Below are positions 33,415 to 46,359 of a stretch of DNA of 64,000 nucleotides, one piece after another. The DNA comes from Patellaria atrata CBS 101060 (lineage: Eukaryota; Ascomycota; Dothideomycetes; Patellariales; Patellariaceae). The notes beneath the pieces are model-generated. The model worked only from the letters and a program-made list of their open reading frames with translations, was not told the origin of the DNA and did not search any database. Location: positions 62,001 to 126,000 of the forward strand of contig MU006112.1 in assembly GCA_010093705.1 (NCBI GenBank), written 5' to 3'. Numbering within the stretch: position 1 is the stretch's first letter; every line of letters starts with the position of its first letter. The position numbers and the translations under genes are program-made.

Positions 33415-36400
33415 GGGGTTGAAGGGAGATTGGGGAGGCTGGAGGAGTGGAAGGTGGTGATTGTAGTGGAATTGCTCGAGCTATGGGTTCACAGTGCCAG
33501 CGATTAGATTACATGATCAGGAAGGAAAGGCATTTAGCATAGCGTGGCGTAGAGTCTTGCGCATGAGAAACGACGGGATGGAATGGAATGGCGAATGGGA
33601 TGGCGAATGGGATATGGATACAGATGAACTGCTCCAAAATTCTATCCTCATACCTCGACGTGAGGCAGATATGTAAAGAAATATGAGGAGTTGACAGGAC
33701 GGTGAAGATGATAGGCTCAACCTGGCCAGAGAACATGTTACGTGAACTACCCTAAATACCATTCGGACGATGACCTCTTGCCCTTTCCTCTACGACCCGG
33801 CGTGTCACGTAGCACGAGTGTCGCACGAAGCAGAGATACGTGTCCCCTTCATAGGACTGATACCCGAGATGGCGGTCGAGTAGTTCCGTGTGCTCGTTCG
33901 GCGCGTGTGAGATGACCTTGGAGCATATTCGGCGTGAAGCCGATTCATTTCCGGGGCCCGTGCGAGAGAGCAATATGGACCAGCTCGACCCGGTGTGAAG
34001 GGAGTGAAGTCGAAGATCTGCGTGAGAGAGGGGGTTGGATTAAGGTAGAAGATAGCATTAGCTTAGATAAATGCTGGACGGGGTGATTGGTGGAGTTTTG
34101 GTCCATGGGGTACGATTGGTGAACGGGCATAAAATGTCAAGCTGCGAGAGCCGCATTTATCCAGATGGTGGGAATGGTGGGATATATTTCTGGGCACGGT
34201 TGTACGGTAGAGTTAGGGAGCGGTATGGTGGTTTTGGTGCGGTGGAAGGTTGGGTCGGTTGCGAGTAGGGGGATGTTTGAGTGCGTAGATTGAAGACTAA
34301 GAATCAAAGGTACCTTCTCGAGAGTAAGTATAGATGCATAAATGATATCGTCTTCGGGAGACACTAATGTATGGACGGTACACTAATGTTGAAAGTGGGT
34401 GAGTAGATTGAGAGCAATCTTGGAAAGATGGGGTAGATGTGAGAATGAATTTTTTTTTTCTGAGGACATTGCTACGGAAGGAAGCAGTTTATCGCGGTGA
34501 AGGAAAAATGAGGAATGTTTCCACCTGAGGTAAGAGTAAGGTACAGGGAGGGGTATTGTATATATCTCGGTGCCATGCAGACGCGAATGTTTGGGGCAGA
34601 CGAGCTTTATATTTTGAAATTGAACGAATGGCCCATCAGATGTTGTGGCATTTTGTTGAGTGTGAATATTATCACTAAAGAGGGGAATCTAGAAACAAAT
34701 AGAGACTAGTTTTGGTACGAACTCGTTGTAACAATCTCGTCAAGCCGGCTGTACCTGTACATTACAGAAGGGATTCATCCAATGATAAAATCGATATTGA
34801 CGTTTGAGAACATTTTCCGAAACTGTCGGAACATTTGGTGAGGGGATTTGACAGTGCAAAGCGCCTTTTAGTCCTCATTAAGTAAACACATATTGGAATT
34901 ATAATAAGGGCTGAGGAATAGAGTACTCTTGACGTCCTGCAAGGCTGAATATTGTGGGCAGGGGAACTGGATATTATGAGAACTGTCCAATGACAGAGAG
35001 AGAAATTGACGAAATTTTGAGATTTTTGACTTGAGTAGCGAGGGGAATATGACGGTGCATAGAATCGTATACGTATAGTACATATGCATATATATAGAAA
35101 ACACCATGTAGTTCTACTGTACTTATGGAGTATCCTTGAAACCAACGTATGCAAGTAATGTCGGGCATCTACTCCACAATAGATTTCTATTTTTCCACGT
35201 AATCGGGAACTGGAGTCGAGAAATTTGCGAGCAGCGGCGAATAAGGTTGGGATTTTTTAGAGTTTGAGGAAATGTCATGTTGAGAGGGATTTTGGTGATG
35301 GGATTGGATTGATTAAATTGTTCGTGCAGCTGAAGTATGCAACTGCAAAATTGGGGAGGTACCAATATGGCATCTTCCATGACAACATGGTACTGACAGA
35401 GAACATTTTCGGGATATCAGCCATCTCCTAAGGTTTGAGTAAAATGGTGAAGAGTTATGATATGTGAGAGGGGACAGAAGGCCAGACGCCATCATGCAGA
35501 TTGTAGTTGTAAGAGAAGTGTCCGATTCATCAGATTAGGGATACTGAGGTGTAGATACAGTTGAAGCACGAGCACCTGAAGTTGTGGATTTCCAGTTGGA
35601 GTGCACGGGAGAAGGTTGGTGGTTTCTGCGCTGCTGGTTGAACCGTTCGTAATTCGGGAGCCCGCGTTCTGGAAAAGTTAGAAAAAGAATAATAGGAACT
35701 ACTGTACGCAGCTGCATGGGAACGATCAGAGCTGAAATCGATAGGTTTCCACGCCGTCGCCGCGCTCTAGTTCTAACCGACGCGTTTAAACAATTATTAG
35801 AAATTATCGATTTTCCGCTGGAAAGAGCATGGACGCACTCGAGACGCGAAGAGCGTCATGGACGTGACGACTGGTGATAGAGTGATGTGATAGTCGGAGG
35901 CTTACAGCATGTTGAGCATGAAGATGATAGGGTTGTACCTCCGTACTCATATCGGGACACGGTACTGTACAGAGTGCCATTACAGTACTGTACTATCTTA
36001 ATCCCGTCGCGTGTCTGTCTCGCAGATCTTTGATTCAAGATACTGCAAGAAAGCCTATATCAGGGGCTCGACAAGGACAGAGTTCCTGATTAGTCATGTC
36101 GGATGGAAACCTTGAAAATGGCCTGTTTGAGGCGAGTACTGGATTAACTTGCTTGGTACCTGATTTTGAGTCGTGTACGGAGTACCTATCACCGTGAGGC
36201 GTGGGTGTCACTGCAAACGCGGGAACGGTTAATGGACGTGGCAATTTGAGCGGTGAGAAAAGAGAACGGAAGTTGAAGAACAGGGGCAAGAAATAAAGAT
36301 TGGACGGATATAATTGATAATAGTAAATATGGTACTCGTACTTGGGATGCTGCATGTACTACTGTACCATTGTAGATCGTTTTGACTACGGTATCTTGGT

Positions 36401-37314
36401 GGAGTTGGAAGTACCTGCTGGGTGCAATTCACTAATTCAGCCCTAGCAGCTCAGGTACTAGAAATCAGGGCTGGATTAGGAATGAAGGAAACCCTAACTG
36501 AATTCACGATGCTGAAAGATGGGGCCGAAGTTGTGTCAGAATGGCCAAAACTCTGCGAGTGAACCAGCCGGTGTTGGCTATTCAGTGGAGTATGGATATC
36601 ACATCAACAAGTCCACCTCACTACCTCAGAACTAGTTGTATTGTACGATAAGGTACAGAGTCGGGTACCTTACTTGGGTTGTACGGTACGACATGAAAAC
36701 TAACGTAATCTGTAAGAGCAAAGTAATTCTCGTAAGCGCAGTTCTAGTGCACCGAATTTGACAGCACGTTGATGAAAAACCGTGCGGGTATCGGGTCTCG
36801 TGTTAAAACGTATAATAAACGGCTGTCACATCTCAAAACCTCTTTTCTCCGATAATTTGGTGTAACTACGGTAACTGATGATGACGAACAATTATCGCGT
36901 CTTCTTCCCGTATAAGCCACACAGTCAATATTTTGATACTTCAGCAGTTACCCGCTCGTCTACGGCTTTTTCGTCAGTTCTAGGGTAAGCCACATATGGA
37001 ACGTGAGAAGCACCGGCTAAGGGGGACGTGGAGTCGTAGCGAATTAGCGACCAATTCTCACCCTTACTACTGTACACTTGCACACGAGCCTTCATACTAA
37101 ATTCTACCCTGAACTCTTTGCTGCAGGCACCAAGGGCACGTCTTTCAGGGAGCCTTGCCCATCTTTGCTGTGCGCTGCAGAAAGAAGAACATCCCACAAC
37201 ACCGAAAGACAGGGGGCAAGTCTAACCTGAATAACTGGTACCATCCACCACCATCGACCGCTCACATCAACAACAAGAATTGCTATCATATTTGCCTTAC
37301 TATACTTTCAGTCT

Positions 37315-37346
<32 letters not shown>

Positions 37347-37756
37347 TTCTTTCTCTTCTTCTTTCTTCTTTGGCATGCTTCATCCCTTTCATCTATCCTA
37401 AAGCGGATCTCCTGATTTGAATTGTTCCAAGTAAGGATTAGAGTAATCAAGGGGCTACTTGACCAGACCCGATCCAGACGGGACCCTCACGCGTCTTGGC
37501 ACTCCAAACGTCTTGTTCTTCGCATCCACAGACCACCTCCTAATCCCCAAACTCTAACCAACATTGCTGGAAACAAACCAAATTTCTCGTTGCTCACCCA
37601 ATTTCTGTGCATAGTCCACCCTCTCGGACTTTCGAGAAACCAGGCAGGCAGTATCGCCCGGATCAATCGCTGCATGAAGGGGGATATGCATCTTTTGAGT
37701 GCAGCTGCATAACCGGCCCTGCTGCCAACTGGCGGTCTGAAACCGCCCACAACATC
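33415..37756. other. Long gene-poor region
   Basis: About 4.3 kb with only short ORFs and no recognisable domain on either strand. It contains a short GAATGG-type repeat (near 33580-33612), a dense group of TACAGTAC-type octamers (35962-35993) and related GTACGGAGTAC-like words, and a CTT microsatellite. It probably includes a long promoter and 5' leader of the MIT-domain gene. Confidence 0.55.
37311..37371 (+). repeat. CTT/CT microsatellite
   Basis: A run of TCT/CTT units broken by a few single-base changes. Pyrimidine tracts of this type are common in fungal promoters just before transcription starts. It lies about 400 bases before the ATG of the MIT-domain gene. Confidence 0.85.
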
Positions 37757-40700
37757 ATGTTCAATGCCTCCGCATCAAAGCCTACTACTACCGTTGCTTC
37801 CTCGAACCATCGTTCGACGCGATCCAGTTCCATCTCGTCCTCGAGTGTGGTGACCGTGAAGAGATCCGCGTCGCTGAGTTCAACGGGACCCACAACCAGA
37901 CCCTCCACTGCACCCTTCCGCCCGCATAGTCCCACCGAGTCCCACGTCGATCCTGCGAACAAGTCTTCATTAAAGTCAAGAAGACGTTCAAGTGTTGCTC
38001 ATGTTGCCATTGGTGGGCTCAACGGTTTCCGGGAAGGCATTGGGAACCTCAATCGCTGGTCGCAGTCGACATCCTCAAGCAAGTCGTCCGCAAAGGATAA
38101 GGGTCATAGCCGACGAGAAAGTTTCTCGAGAAGGCTTAGCATAGGAGGAACTTCAAACTTCGCTCCGTTCAATGGGTCGTCCGCATTGCCGGCTTCTCCT
38201 TCGAAGAAGAATCCTAAGGACGTTCGGAAGTCGCCTACTGCAAGTCCGCAGAGACTACAACGTTCGCGGTCGCCTGGGGGTCCTCCTCCGAATCCACTGA
38301 CATCACTCCCTCCTCTGTCTACTCTACCTCTTCTCCCCGCCACCGTTTACGACGCCAACTCCCCCTCGACAGTCACAACTGCCGTCCATACACCCTCCAC
38401 CGCTGGGTTATACACACCCTCCACCCAGTCATCCCCCCAACCTGACTATTTCAGCACACGGCCATCAAGTTCACATAAAAGACCAATCACGAATTCGTCT
38501 AGACCTGCGCGTTCCCCTCTGGCCTCGCCACCGCTCGGCGAGGTCCAGAAGGGCCCCAAGCTAGGTGAACCTTTCAGACCATACTCAAGAGATGGAAGTA
38601 AGGAGTCCCCTAAGAGTAAATATAGGGAAAGGACAGGCGGATCTAGGGAAGACCGAAGTCACAGGACAGTTGGATCGAGAGAGGAACGGACTCATAGGGC
38701 TGCGGGCTCGAGAGAGGAACGTACTCATAAGGCCGCCGGATCTAGGGAGGAACGTAGTCATAGGACGCCCGAATCTCGAGAGGAACGTAATCATAGAGCG
38801 ACCGGATCTCGAGAAGAGCTGGAACACAGGAGAGATTGGAGTAACAGCGAAAACAGCCTGAAGCTTGATGATGGTAGGGGTCTCGGCACGCCACCACGGC
38901 AACGGGAACGGCGAGAGCGCAATGAACGGGACAAGAAGGGTATGCTGAGTAGGGCGCTCCAAAAAGCAAATACTGCAGTGCTTCTTGATAATGCCCAGAA
39001 TTTTGAAGGCGCAATGGAAGCGTATGAAGATGCTTGTAAGCTACTGAAACAAGTAATGGTAAGGAGTACGAGCGATGAGGATAAAAGAAAGCTCGAAAGC
39101 ATCGTGAGTCACCAGTTCTTTCCTTAGTAAATCTGATCCGCTGGAAAAAAAAAAAATAATATGTGTTCAATACTAATATTCAGCCCAGCGAATAACCTAT
39201 ACGTCACGAATACAGGAGCTTCGACAACTTGATCCGGAATATCAGCACGCGGAAGGGAAATCATTACCAGCTCGTCCAATGAGCCATGAGTCTACTTATA
39301 CCGAAACGCAGTCTATACTTCTTGATGCAGTATCAGATGAGGAAGCTGTTATTCAGACAGCAACAATCACGCGAATTGTAAATGACAAGCCACCCGACTC
39401 GCATGAAGATCAGCCGGAACCATTGCAATCTATGCTCGCTCCGATTCAGGTTCAAGGGCCCAGGGAATCTATCTTCACATCAACTATCCGAGCAGTAGAG
39501 ACAATGGCAACTCCTTCGACAACTGTGTCATCGACATTAAGGCCACCGGACATCGTAAGCTCATCCCATCTCACGGTAAACACCAGCCCATTGGAATCTC
39601 CCATGGATAGGGGATATATGCCGCCACCATTGTCTCCCCGGATCTTTAGACCTACAACGCCTTCACCGGCCGAATCAAGAACTAACCTTGACGAAGCTAT
39701 AACGCAGCAAGCTCCTCATCAAAGTGAGCCTGAACCGAATACGCAGGCTGGAAGCGAACAACAGCATGCAAGAATCAACAGTAGTGAGTCTATGTCATGG
39801 CTTGATACCATAGACGAATCTGGCAGTTCATGTTCTTCTGTTCACTCTGTAGTTTCAAAAAGGGGTATCCAAAGGAAACATTTGCGCGTGGATAGTGGAG
39901 ATACTGAAGCCGAATTCGATGCTGCTTTGGACGCCGCAGTTGAAGCTGCGTATGGTGATGAGCTCGAACCATATCTCGATGACGAGGAAGAACCACAGCT
40001 TAGCGGAGATTCTGTGGCAACCGCGTGGCGCCGAAACGTCGAATTAGCCAAAGAGAATGTACGTATAGTGGAGCGAGAAGAAGCTGTTAGAGCTGCACAG
40101 CACCGTGAACGAGAAAAGCTCCTACGTAACGAGCCTCTGCCGCATGTGCGCGACAGCGTAGATCTAGATTATCGAAGCGACGAGGCGGAAGATGAAGAGA
40201 GGCTCTTGGATGAGATGACCAAAGAGTACCTGATGGATGGGTTTGACTTTGGATTGCAGTCCAAATCCGCATTGCCCAGGCAATCAGACTCTAGCAATTA
40301 TTCAGGCTCTACTTGGAATAGCTCCATGTCGTCGAACCGCACAACAGCAGGGACTTCACTGTCCACTGTTGCAGAGATTCCTCATTCATCGAAGAGGACG
40401 TCGCAAGCACCCCTTCATCTACCTCCACCATTACCCCCGCCGACTACTGCTCTGCCTTCAGTTACTGAGGCGAAGACTACGTCTACGCATCCGGAACCAC
40501 TCGTCCAACCTCCAATCCCAGGCCCTAGAACTTCTTCCATCCCTCCAACTTCAGTACGGAATCGAAGACTGTCTGGTCAAAATCTGAAGCAGCTTAAGAT
40601 CGAAACATCCTCCCTCGGACAACCACCTCAACCAGCGCCCCTCACACAACAACCAGGTCGAAATGCATTTACATCCCTAAAGGCTGAAGTCCCCCAAATT

Positions 40701-42174
40701 CCAAAATCGGCTCATCCTGACCTAGGAGCGAGCAGTCTACCTCCCGATTCAATGTTTAAAGTACCTGGAGCTCCGGCCTCCCAAACCCATACGAATCAAC
40801 CAGGTTCAGCACCTCCAACAATGAGCCCGCCAGAAACATCCATATCACCCGCTACACCCTTCCTTTCTCAATTAACAAAGGTAAACTCGAACGACAGCAA
40901 CTTAGCGCCACCGTCACCAGGTGGATCTCGATTTCCTAGTAAATTTTCGGCAAGTGGGCTTCGCAAAAACAAGTCTTCGCTTAGCCTGAAGAATCGTACC
41001 CTCTCGATTTCAAGTCCCGAGGGGTCTGAAGCTTCTGTCGGCACTCCTATGAGTACAACCTTTACCTTCTCTACTGTCCGCAAAAGCTCTTCAGCGGGCC
41101 TTGCTGCACCAACACCATCTGTACCCGCGTTCCAAATTGATGGTGTGCCCGTTGGTGGACTTCATCTCTTTGAGTCGGATATTCATTCCCCGTATTCTCC
41201 AGGTTCACCCAACCCTCTTGCTGTCGATGCTCCCATTCCCCTTGAGCCGTGCCCGGAATCCTATCTACTTCGCCCTTTCTGGCTCATGCGCTGCTTCTAT
41301 CAGACGCTTGCACACCCGCGTGGTGGTTATATTACCACCAAACAGTTCATACCACGAGATGTTTGGACTGTGAAAGGTGTGAAGATCAAGGCGCAAGAGG
41401 AGAAGATCGCGAACTGTGACTTGCTCTCTGCAGCATTGGGGCGTCTAGCGAATGTAGACACTTTCGATGCAGATGCAGTCCTTGAGGAAATGCAGGCCCT
41501 CGAACTGGTTCTGGACCAAGTGCAAGCGACCTTAAATAGGAAGTTAGGCTCCGAAGTGGGCGTACACAGCATAGGAAACCTGTTCAAGGACGCTCCAAGT
41601 AGCATGAGCCCAGATGGAGACAAAATCCTTGAACCCAAGAGTGCTGTCAGCACAAGCAAGAGCTATCTCTCTTCCTGGCGTAAATTACGCAGCAAGAACT
41701 CTGCGGTGGGACTTAGCAGCATCGGCGCACATATGGCATCGGTTGCTAATTCGGCTCCACGGGAACAACCGACGTTGGAGACACTGCCCATGACGAACTT
41801 GCCGAATGTGCGGTTTGCGAAACGGGATGTGAATAGTCTACGCTTTGAAGGGCCGAATGCGGCATATATGGCATCGCTCGCCAAACTTTTCGATGCGGTG
41901 CAAGTGCTCGGTAAGTCCCGTCCATCATTGTTCGAGTTATACCCTTATTCATCACCGTGTTACTAACTCGATGTCTCTGCTATTAGACCAAATCGCCCGC
42001 CAAGTCGAAGATCCGGGACTCAAACACAGCTCACCAACCCACGTCGGCCTCGAACTGTCCACCCGGCACGCGGCCGAGTTCTTCGGCTTCTATGTCTGCA
42101 GATTCGTCATCACGGATGTCGGGTTGATGCTGGACAAGTTCATCAAAAGGGGCAGCGAGTGGGTTTTGGTGTAA
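37757..42174 (+). CDS. Large MIT-domain protein with internal repeat
   Basis: A three-exon gene: 37757-39103, 39189-41910 and 41987-42174, giving 1418 residues. The first in-frame ATG (MFNASASKP) follows upstream open frame without an ATG. Residues about 395-470 form an MIT (microtubule interacting and transport) three-helix domain: MLSRALQKANTAVLLDNAQN, GAMEAYEDACKLLKQVM and IRITYTSRIQELRQLD, the last helix joined across intron 1. MIT domains bind ESCRT-III tails, so a role in endosomal sorting or membrane remodelling is likely. Just before it lies an 11-residue tandem repeat. The C-terminal third (from ESYLLRPFWLMRCFYQTLAH) is ordered and conserved-looking, ending with FFGFYVCRFVITDVGLMLDK. 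The rest is Ser/Pro-rich and probably disordered. Confidence 0.85.
38635..38832 (+). repeat. Six-unit tandem repeat encoding GSREERTHRAA-like units
   Basis: 33-base units within the MIT-domain gene, each encoding 11 residues of the form G-S-R-E-E-R-(T/S)-H-(R/K)-x-x. About six copies are visible, with scattered differences. The translated unit is strongly charged, Arg/Glu alternating, and may form a single alpha-helix or a bridging element. Confidence 0.85.
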
Positions 42175-43261
42175 CCCGTGTATTACCACAGTACTGGTGT
42201 TATTCGTGTGCTAATCTGTTCCTCGGTGGAAGATACGTGTTAAATGATCAAAGATGGAGGATGTTTTGGAGAGGGGTGAGGAGTTAGGTTGGGTGGATTG
42301 ATCATGGTACGGTTAACCCCTTCGCTCGGCCTGAATGCACCGAAATACCAGAGAAACACAACCTGAAGCGTCCAATTATTTTTATCCAACCATGACGATA
42401 GCCTGGGATATCTGTCTCGACTTCGATGTATCATATTATCTTCGAGGTCAGCGGCGATCGGAATATCCTTATCCAATATAACAACGCTTGGTCATCCCCT
42501 TCCCTCGACGTCCATCATGTCGTCAGGGCAACGAGGAGCACTCGCCATGTCACAACTTTCATCATCTAGCAACCATTTACACCATCACATACTCTACTCA
42601 TCTCACACCAACCCATCATCAATTTTACTTACATATTTCCCAGGCGTTTTGTTTTCCGACGGTATTCCTCGGGCGGCTGGACGTTCGGAGCCGTCTTTGT
42701 CTAAGGTACCTTTCTATGTTCGCTCTATCTCGTTGTCGGATCTGAGGCAGGAATGGGTTTTTCTGGGCTATGAATGGGGGTCCGAGGGCGGATTGACGGG
42801 ACGGAAGGTGGGATGACACCTTCCTGTCTGTTTCTTACCTCACCCTCACTGCTACGATCCTCTTTTCCTTTCATGTATTACGTCTGTTTTTGTCCAATTC
42901 AAGGACTTGGTTCCTGAGTATATTGACTTTTTAACCCGATAACGTTTTATCATATGTTCCTTTTGCTGTTACAATTCCCGATATGGATGTGGGGGAGGGC
43001 GTGTCATTTACGGAGGTTATCTATCCGAATCATAGCGTGCGATGGTGTTTACGTCGCGCATATAAGTCGTTTTCAAAGCTATCTAGACGCACGAATCTGA
43101 ATCTGAATCTGAATTTGAATTGATCGTCTACTCATGGTCCTCGGCCTTTGAATACCTTTACAATCTGGACAGCGTTGATGATCACCCCTTTTGATACACC
43201 CGATAGGTCTCCGTCTGAAGTAAAACCGCTAGCAACATCCTCACCAACTACAGCATATACT
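42175..43261. other. Convergent intergenic region
   Basis: About 1.1 kb between the 3' ends of the MIT-domain gene and the secreted unknown gene. An ORF at 42517-42816 starts with an ATG but has no domain and is not called. A short GAATCT repeat lies near 43093-43120. Confidence 0.5.
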
Positions 43262-44211
43262 CTACAATGTGAGACTTCTCTGGATCTTGTCGAATCGCTT
43301 CTTCTCATCGAGTTCAACACGCATCAATGTGCGCTTTCCAGGATAGTTCATCGGCCTATCCCATGCAGTTTGAGCATCGGTCAGAGATGAAACGGCGCGG
43401 ATCGTGCGGATAGTTGCGGTTTGCGAGATGAGTCCACGGCGACGGAGGGTGGAGCCGTAGTTCTGGAGAATCTCTCAGTTAAGGGTTACATTTGGTAAAT
43501 GGGATGGGTAGGACGTACGTGCACGGCGGTGCTCAATCCTCGTAGGTTTTGGAAGACGGTCCAGTTCTCCTCGTCGTGCCAGGTTTGGCCTCTGGCTTTG
43601 ACGGCTGCGGCGAGGGAGGAGATTTCGTCGACGTACTGGGTGAGGATTAGTTTTGTAGGTGACATGATTGGATGGCTGGTGGAGGAGTTATTGTAAGACT
43701 GGTAAGGGATGAAAATACTTACTGGTAAGTAATCACCGTCTAAAGGAATTGATGTCTCGGCGACGAATGCAGCCTAAAATCCCCAGTCGTCAGTATGTCC
43801 AAGCATCTGGAACGGTAGTGCAAAGGGGGTCGAGTTCATCTCACCTGATTGTCAACCAAGCCAGCCATCGAAACATTAATCGCATACGTGATGTTCGACA
43901 GAAGCTCAGCTGTGGTCTACACGCAACACGCCAAACAAAACATCGTCAGCTTGCTAACTCATCCCCTCCACGAGATAATTTTGCATATTCAGAAAGGAAC
44001 GGGGTCTTACAGCGGTCATGACAGGAGCAGATGGCGACGTGATGTTGTCGTACGCCACCACGTCCGTCAGGTTCAGCGACGCGAGGATCTGCGCTTCGGC
44101 GGCTTCCATCATCGATTGCATCTTTCCCATGTCGGAGGCGCCGGCGGATTGTGCGAGGATGGACAGGGGGAGGATGCTCAGGGTGAGGATCCAGGCAAAG
44201 AAAGGGATCAT
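43262..44211 (-). CDS. Secreted protein of unknown function
   Basis: Proposed five-exon gene: 44211-44011, 43916-43845, 43773-43723, 43635-43519 and 43462-43262, giving 213 residues. A clear signal peptide (MIPFFAWILTLSILPLSILA) precedes a helical region (MGKMQSMMEAAEAQILASLN). Several N-glycosylation sequons follow (NLT, NIT, NVS). The C-terminal half reads LRRRGLISQTATIRTIRAV and ends KIQRSLTL. All introns are GT...AG and each exon is a multiple of three; the third intron could use an earlier acceptor, but that would make it only 24 bases. I recognise no family. Being small and secreted, it may act in the wall or outside the cell. Confidence 0.7.
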
Positions 44212-44636
44212 GGTGGGCTGTTTTGTCTGAGTTCTTTGAAGGATAGTGATAGTAGATGGATACGGTATGAAGGGAATGGAATGGATGATAGTGGAGGTTG
44301 TAGTTGTATAGTGTATGGTGTACGGTGAGGAAATACTTTGACGGAGGAGATTTTGAATTGAGGAATCGGGTGGAAAATCTACCGGAGATCTTTCCTGGAA
44401 ATCTTCGCGTCGTGGTATAACGTACGATGTCGAGACTGGAAAGAGCTCTTGGGTGATATGCGGAATAAGGTAGGAGAGAACGGATGAGTCACTTCTGGAT
44501 TAGGGGTTCTTCCGAATTAGGAAGTGGTGAGAGGGAGCCCTCGGACGTCGGCGTGGATATGATTCCGCCTTGTTCGACAGCGAGTTGCGGAATTACAGTA
44601 CCTTAGTTATAGGGTATCCTTTAGGATGATCTATTG
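44212..44636. other. Intergenic between two minus-strand genes
   Basis: About 425 bases: promoter of the secreted protein gene and 3' UTR of the next. One TACAGTAC at 44594-44601. No gene seen. Confidence 0.5.
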
Positions 44637-45838
44637 CTATCGATGAACCACTATTGTCTCGTCACTCCCGCGAGGGTCAAAGTAACCATTTACACAACCA
44701 AGTTCTCCACGCTCTTTTCTGGCCTGTATATCCTCTTCAATGCTACTAAGGGCCTGTTTTCTTACCTTCGAAGGCGTGGTCGCATAACCTTCGATATCCA
44801 TGGCAACTCTAAACTCCACTTCGTCTTTCTTTCCATTCAGCAAGTCCGCGTCTCGATCCCAATTGAACATCCGGCTCTCTAATCCACCGAATGGGCTATA
44901 AGGTTTCAAACCTATAAAAGCAACATCGTCCTCTCCATATTCGGTAGTAATCCGGGCAACATCAAACGCGAAGCCTCTACGCTTGATATTTTCGTCCATC
45001 GTACGATGATTAATAATCTTCTTGTGTAAAAGCTCACACTTTGCGAGCGCCGCAGAAGCCACCTTTTCTGCTGACTCGACCTCATCGTGATACCAGGGCA
45101 GGTACCATGGGTCCTGACTTACGCCGACGATCTTCCCGGTCCTAGGGGCACAGAAGACGCGAAGCCTTGCGGTGCGTAGACGCGGGTCCCAGGGCATAAG
45201 AATGATGTTCACGGGTAAATTTGCAGCGAGGAGACTTGCAATGGCCCATTGCGCCCTGGGGGATGTCACTAGACGTGTCCAAATCTGCTCAGCTGAGGTA
45301 AGGGGTAGGAAGCCTAGGTCAGGAGGATGCGATTTGATAAGGTAGCGGCGCGCATCAGAGCAGGAGCAGATTGAGAGACGGAGGTAGTAGCGTTGACCCT
45401 TGCCGAAGAGTGTGTGGATGGGGATTCCAGCTGTTGTATAAGTTGGAGCGGAGGTAACAAGATCGCTAATGTGAGACACAGGGTTAATTGTGCGTGTCTT
45501 GATTGCTAAGAAGGTTAGCTGTGTAATGGAAAGGGGAGAAAGGGCAACAAAGTACATGAGCGGCCGACGTATCGAAGTTGTTTGCAATAGGAAGTAGGGA
45601 GGTGTATTTGATAGATGTCTTCGGCTCTTAGGCCGCGGGAGGATCGGATCAGATCGAACCAGGAGTCAATTGGAATATGACTGGACAGGATATCGTGAGT
45701 ATTTGGGGGGATATTGTGGTTGTTGAATGAGCTTTCCAAGATGGTATTGTATTCTTGCTGCTCTCTTCCCTCGGCTTCTGCCACTTGTAGGACTTTGCTG
45801 ACATGTGAGATAGGGATGATATTGAGTTTCATATTCAT
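44637..45838 (-). CDS. Hypothetical protein, no recognised domain
   Basis: A two-exon gene: 45838-45556 and 45505-44637, giving 383 residues. The 50-base intron has a GTACTT donor and a CTAAC branch sequence shortly before its TAG acceptor, and joining restores the frame. No signal peptide. Segments such as PPDLGFLPLTSAEQIWTRLV, VNIILMPWDPRLRTARLRVF and DDVAFIGLKPYSPFGGLESR look like a folded protein. The C-terminus is charged. I do not recognise the family and assign no function. Confidence 0.72.
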
Positions 45839-46359
45839 CTTATGACTTCAAAGGAATGAGGATATGAGGTTGTACATAAAGGAAAGATTGCTTGGGAATA
45901 GATCATTGTTAAGAAATGCACTTAGAAGGCAAACATGTGATCATATCCGAGAAAACCATTGGCAATAGACGTTTAGTGAGTCTGACGTAATAGAAGGGAA
46001 AGCATGATGGAGCGAGTAAAACGGAATGTAGGTTTGACACGGGGAGAATTATTTGTTAATTTGATTCTTTGTCTGGATTCGATATGGTTTTATGGCTGCA
46101 AGCAAAGGAGGTGACAGTTTACTCGAAGATCTCTTTCGGACCGTGTTCGGTCAGAGCAATCACTAATAACCGAATACAAGCTACCGTGATACCATGTGCG
46201 AACGTGAGCTCCGTCGGGTAGCTAATTGATTGTCACCAGAGCAAAGTGTTGATAGGAATCAAAGAGATAGCGGGCATTGACGTAGACTCTGTTTCCTTTT
46301 CAGCCATTACTTCCACCACGGCTCATTGACGCTAAACATTTCCCTCAACTTATCCAAAG
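45839..46359. other. Divergent promoter region
   Basis: About 520 bases between genes that face away from each other (unknown protein and ADP-ribose pyrophosphatase). No gene or clear element seen. Confidence 0.5.

Noticed and set aside
42517-42816. ORF of 99 codons starting MSSGQRGALAMSQLSS
   Set aside because: Has an ATG but low-complexity start and no domain; more likely UTR or chance.
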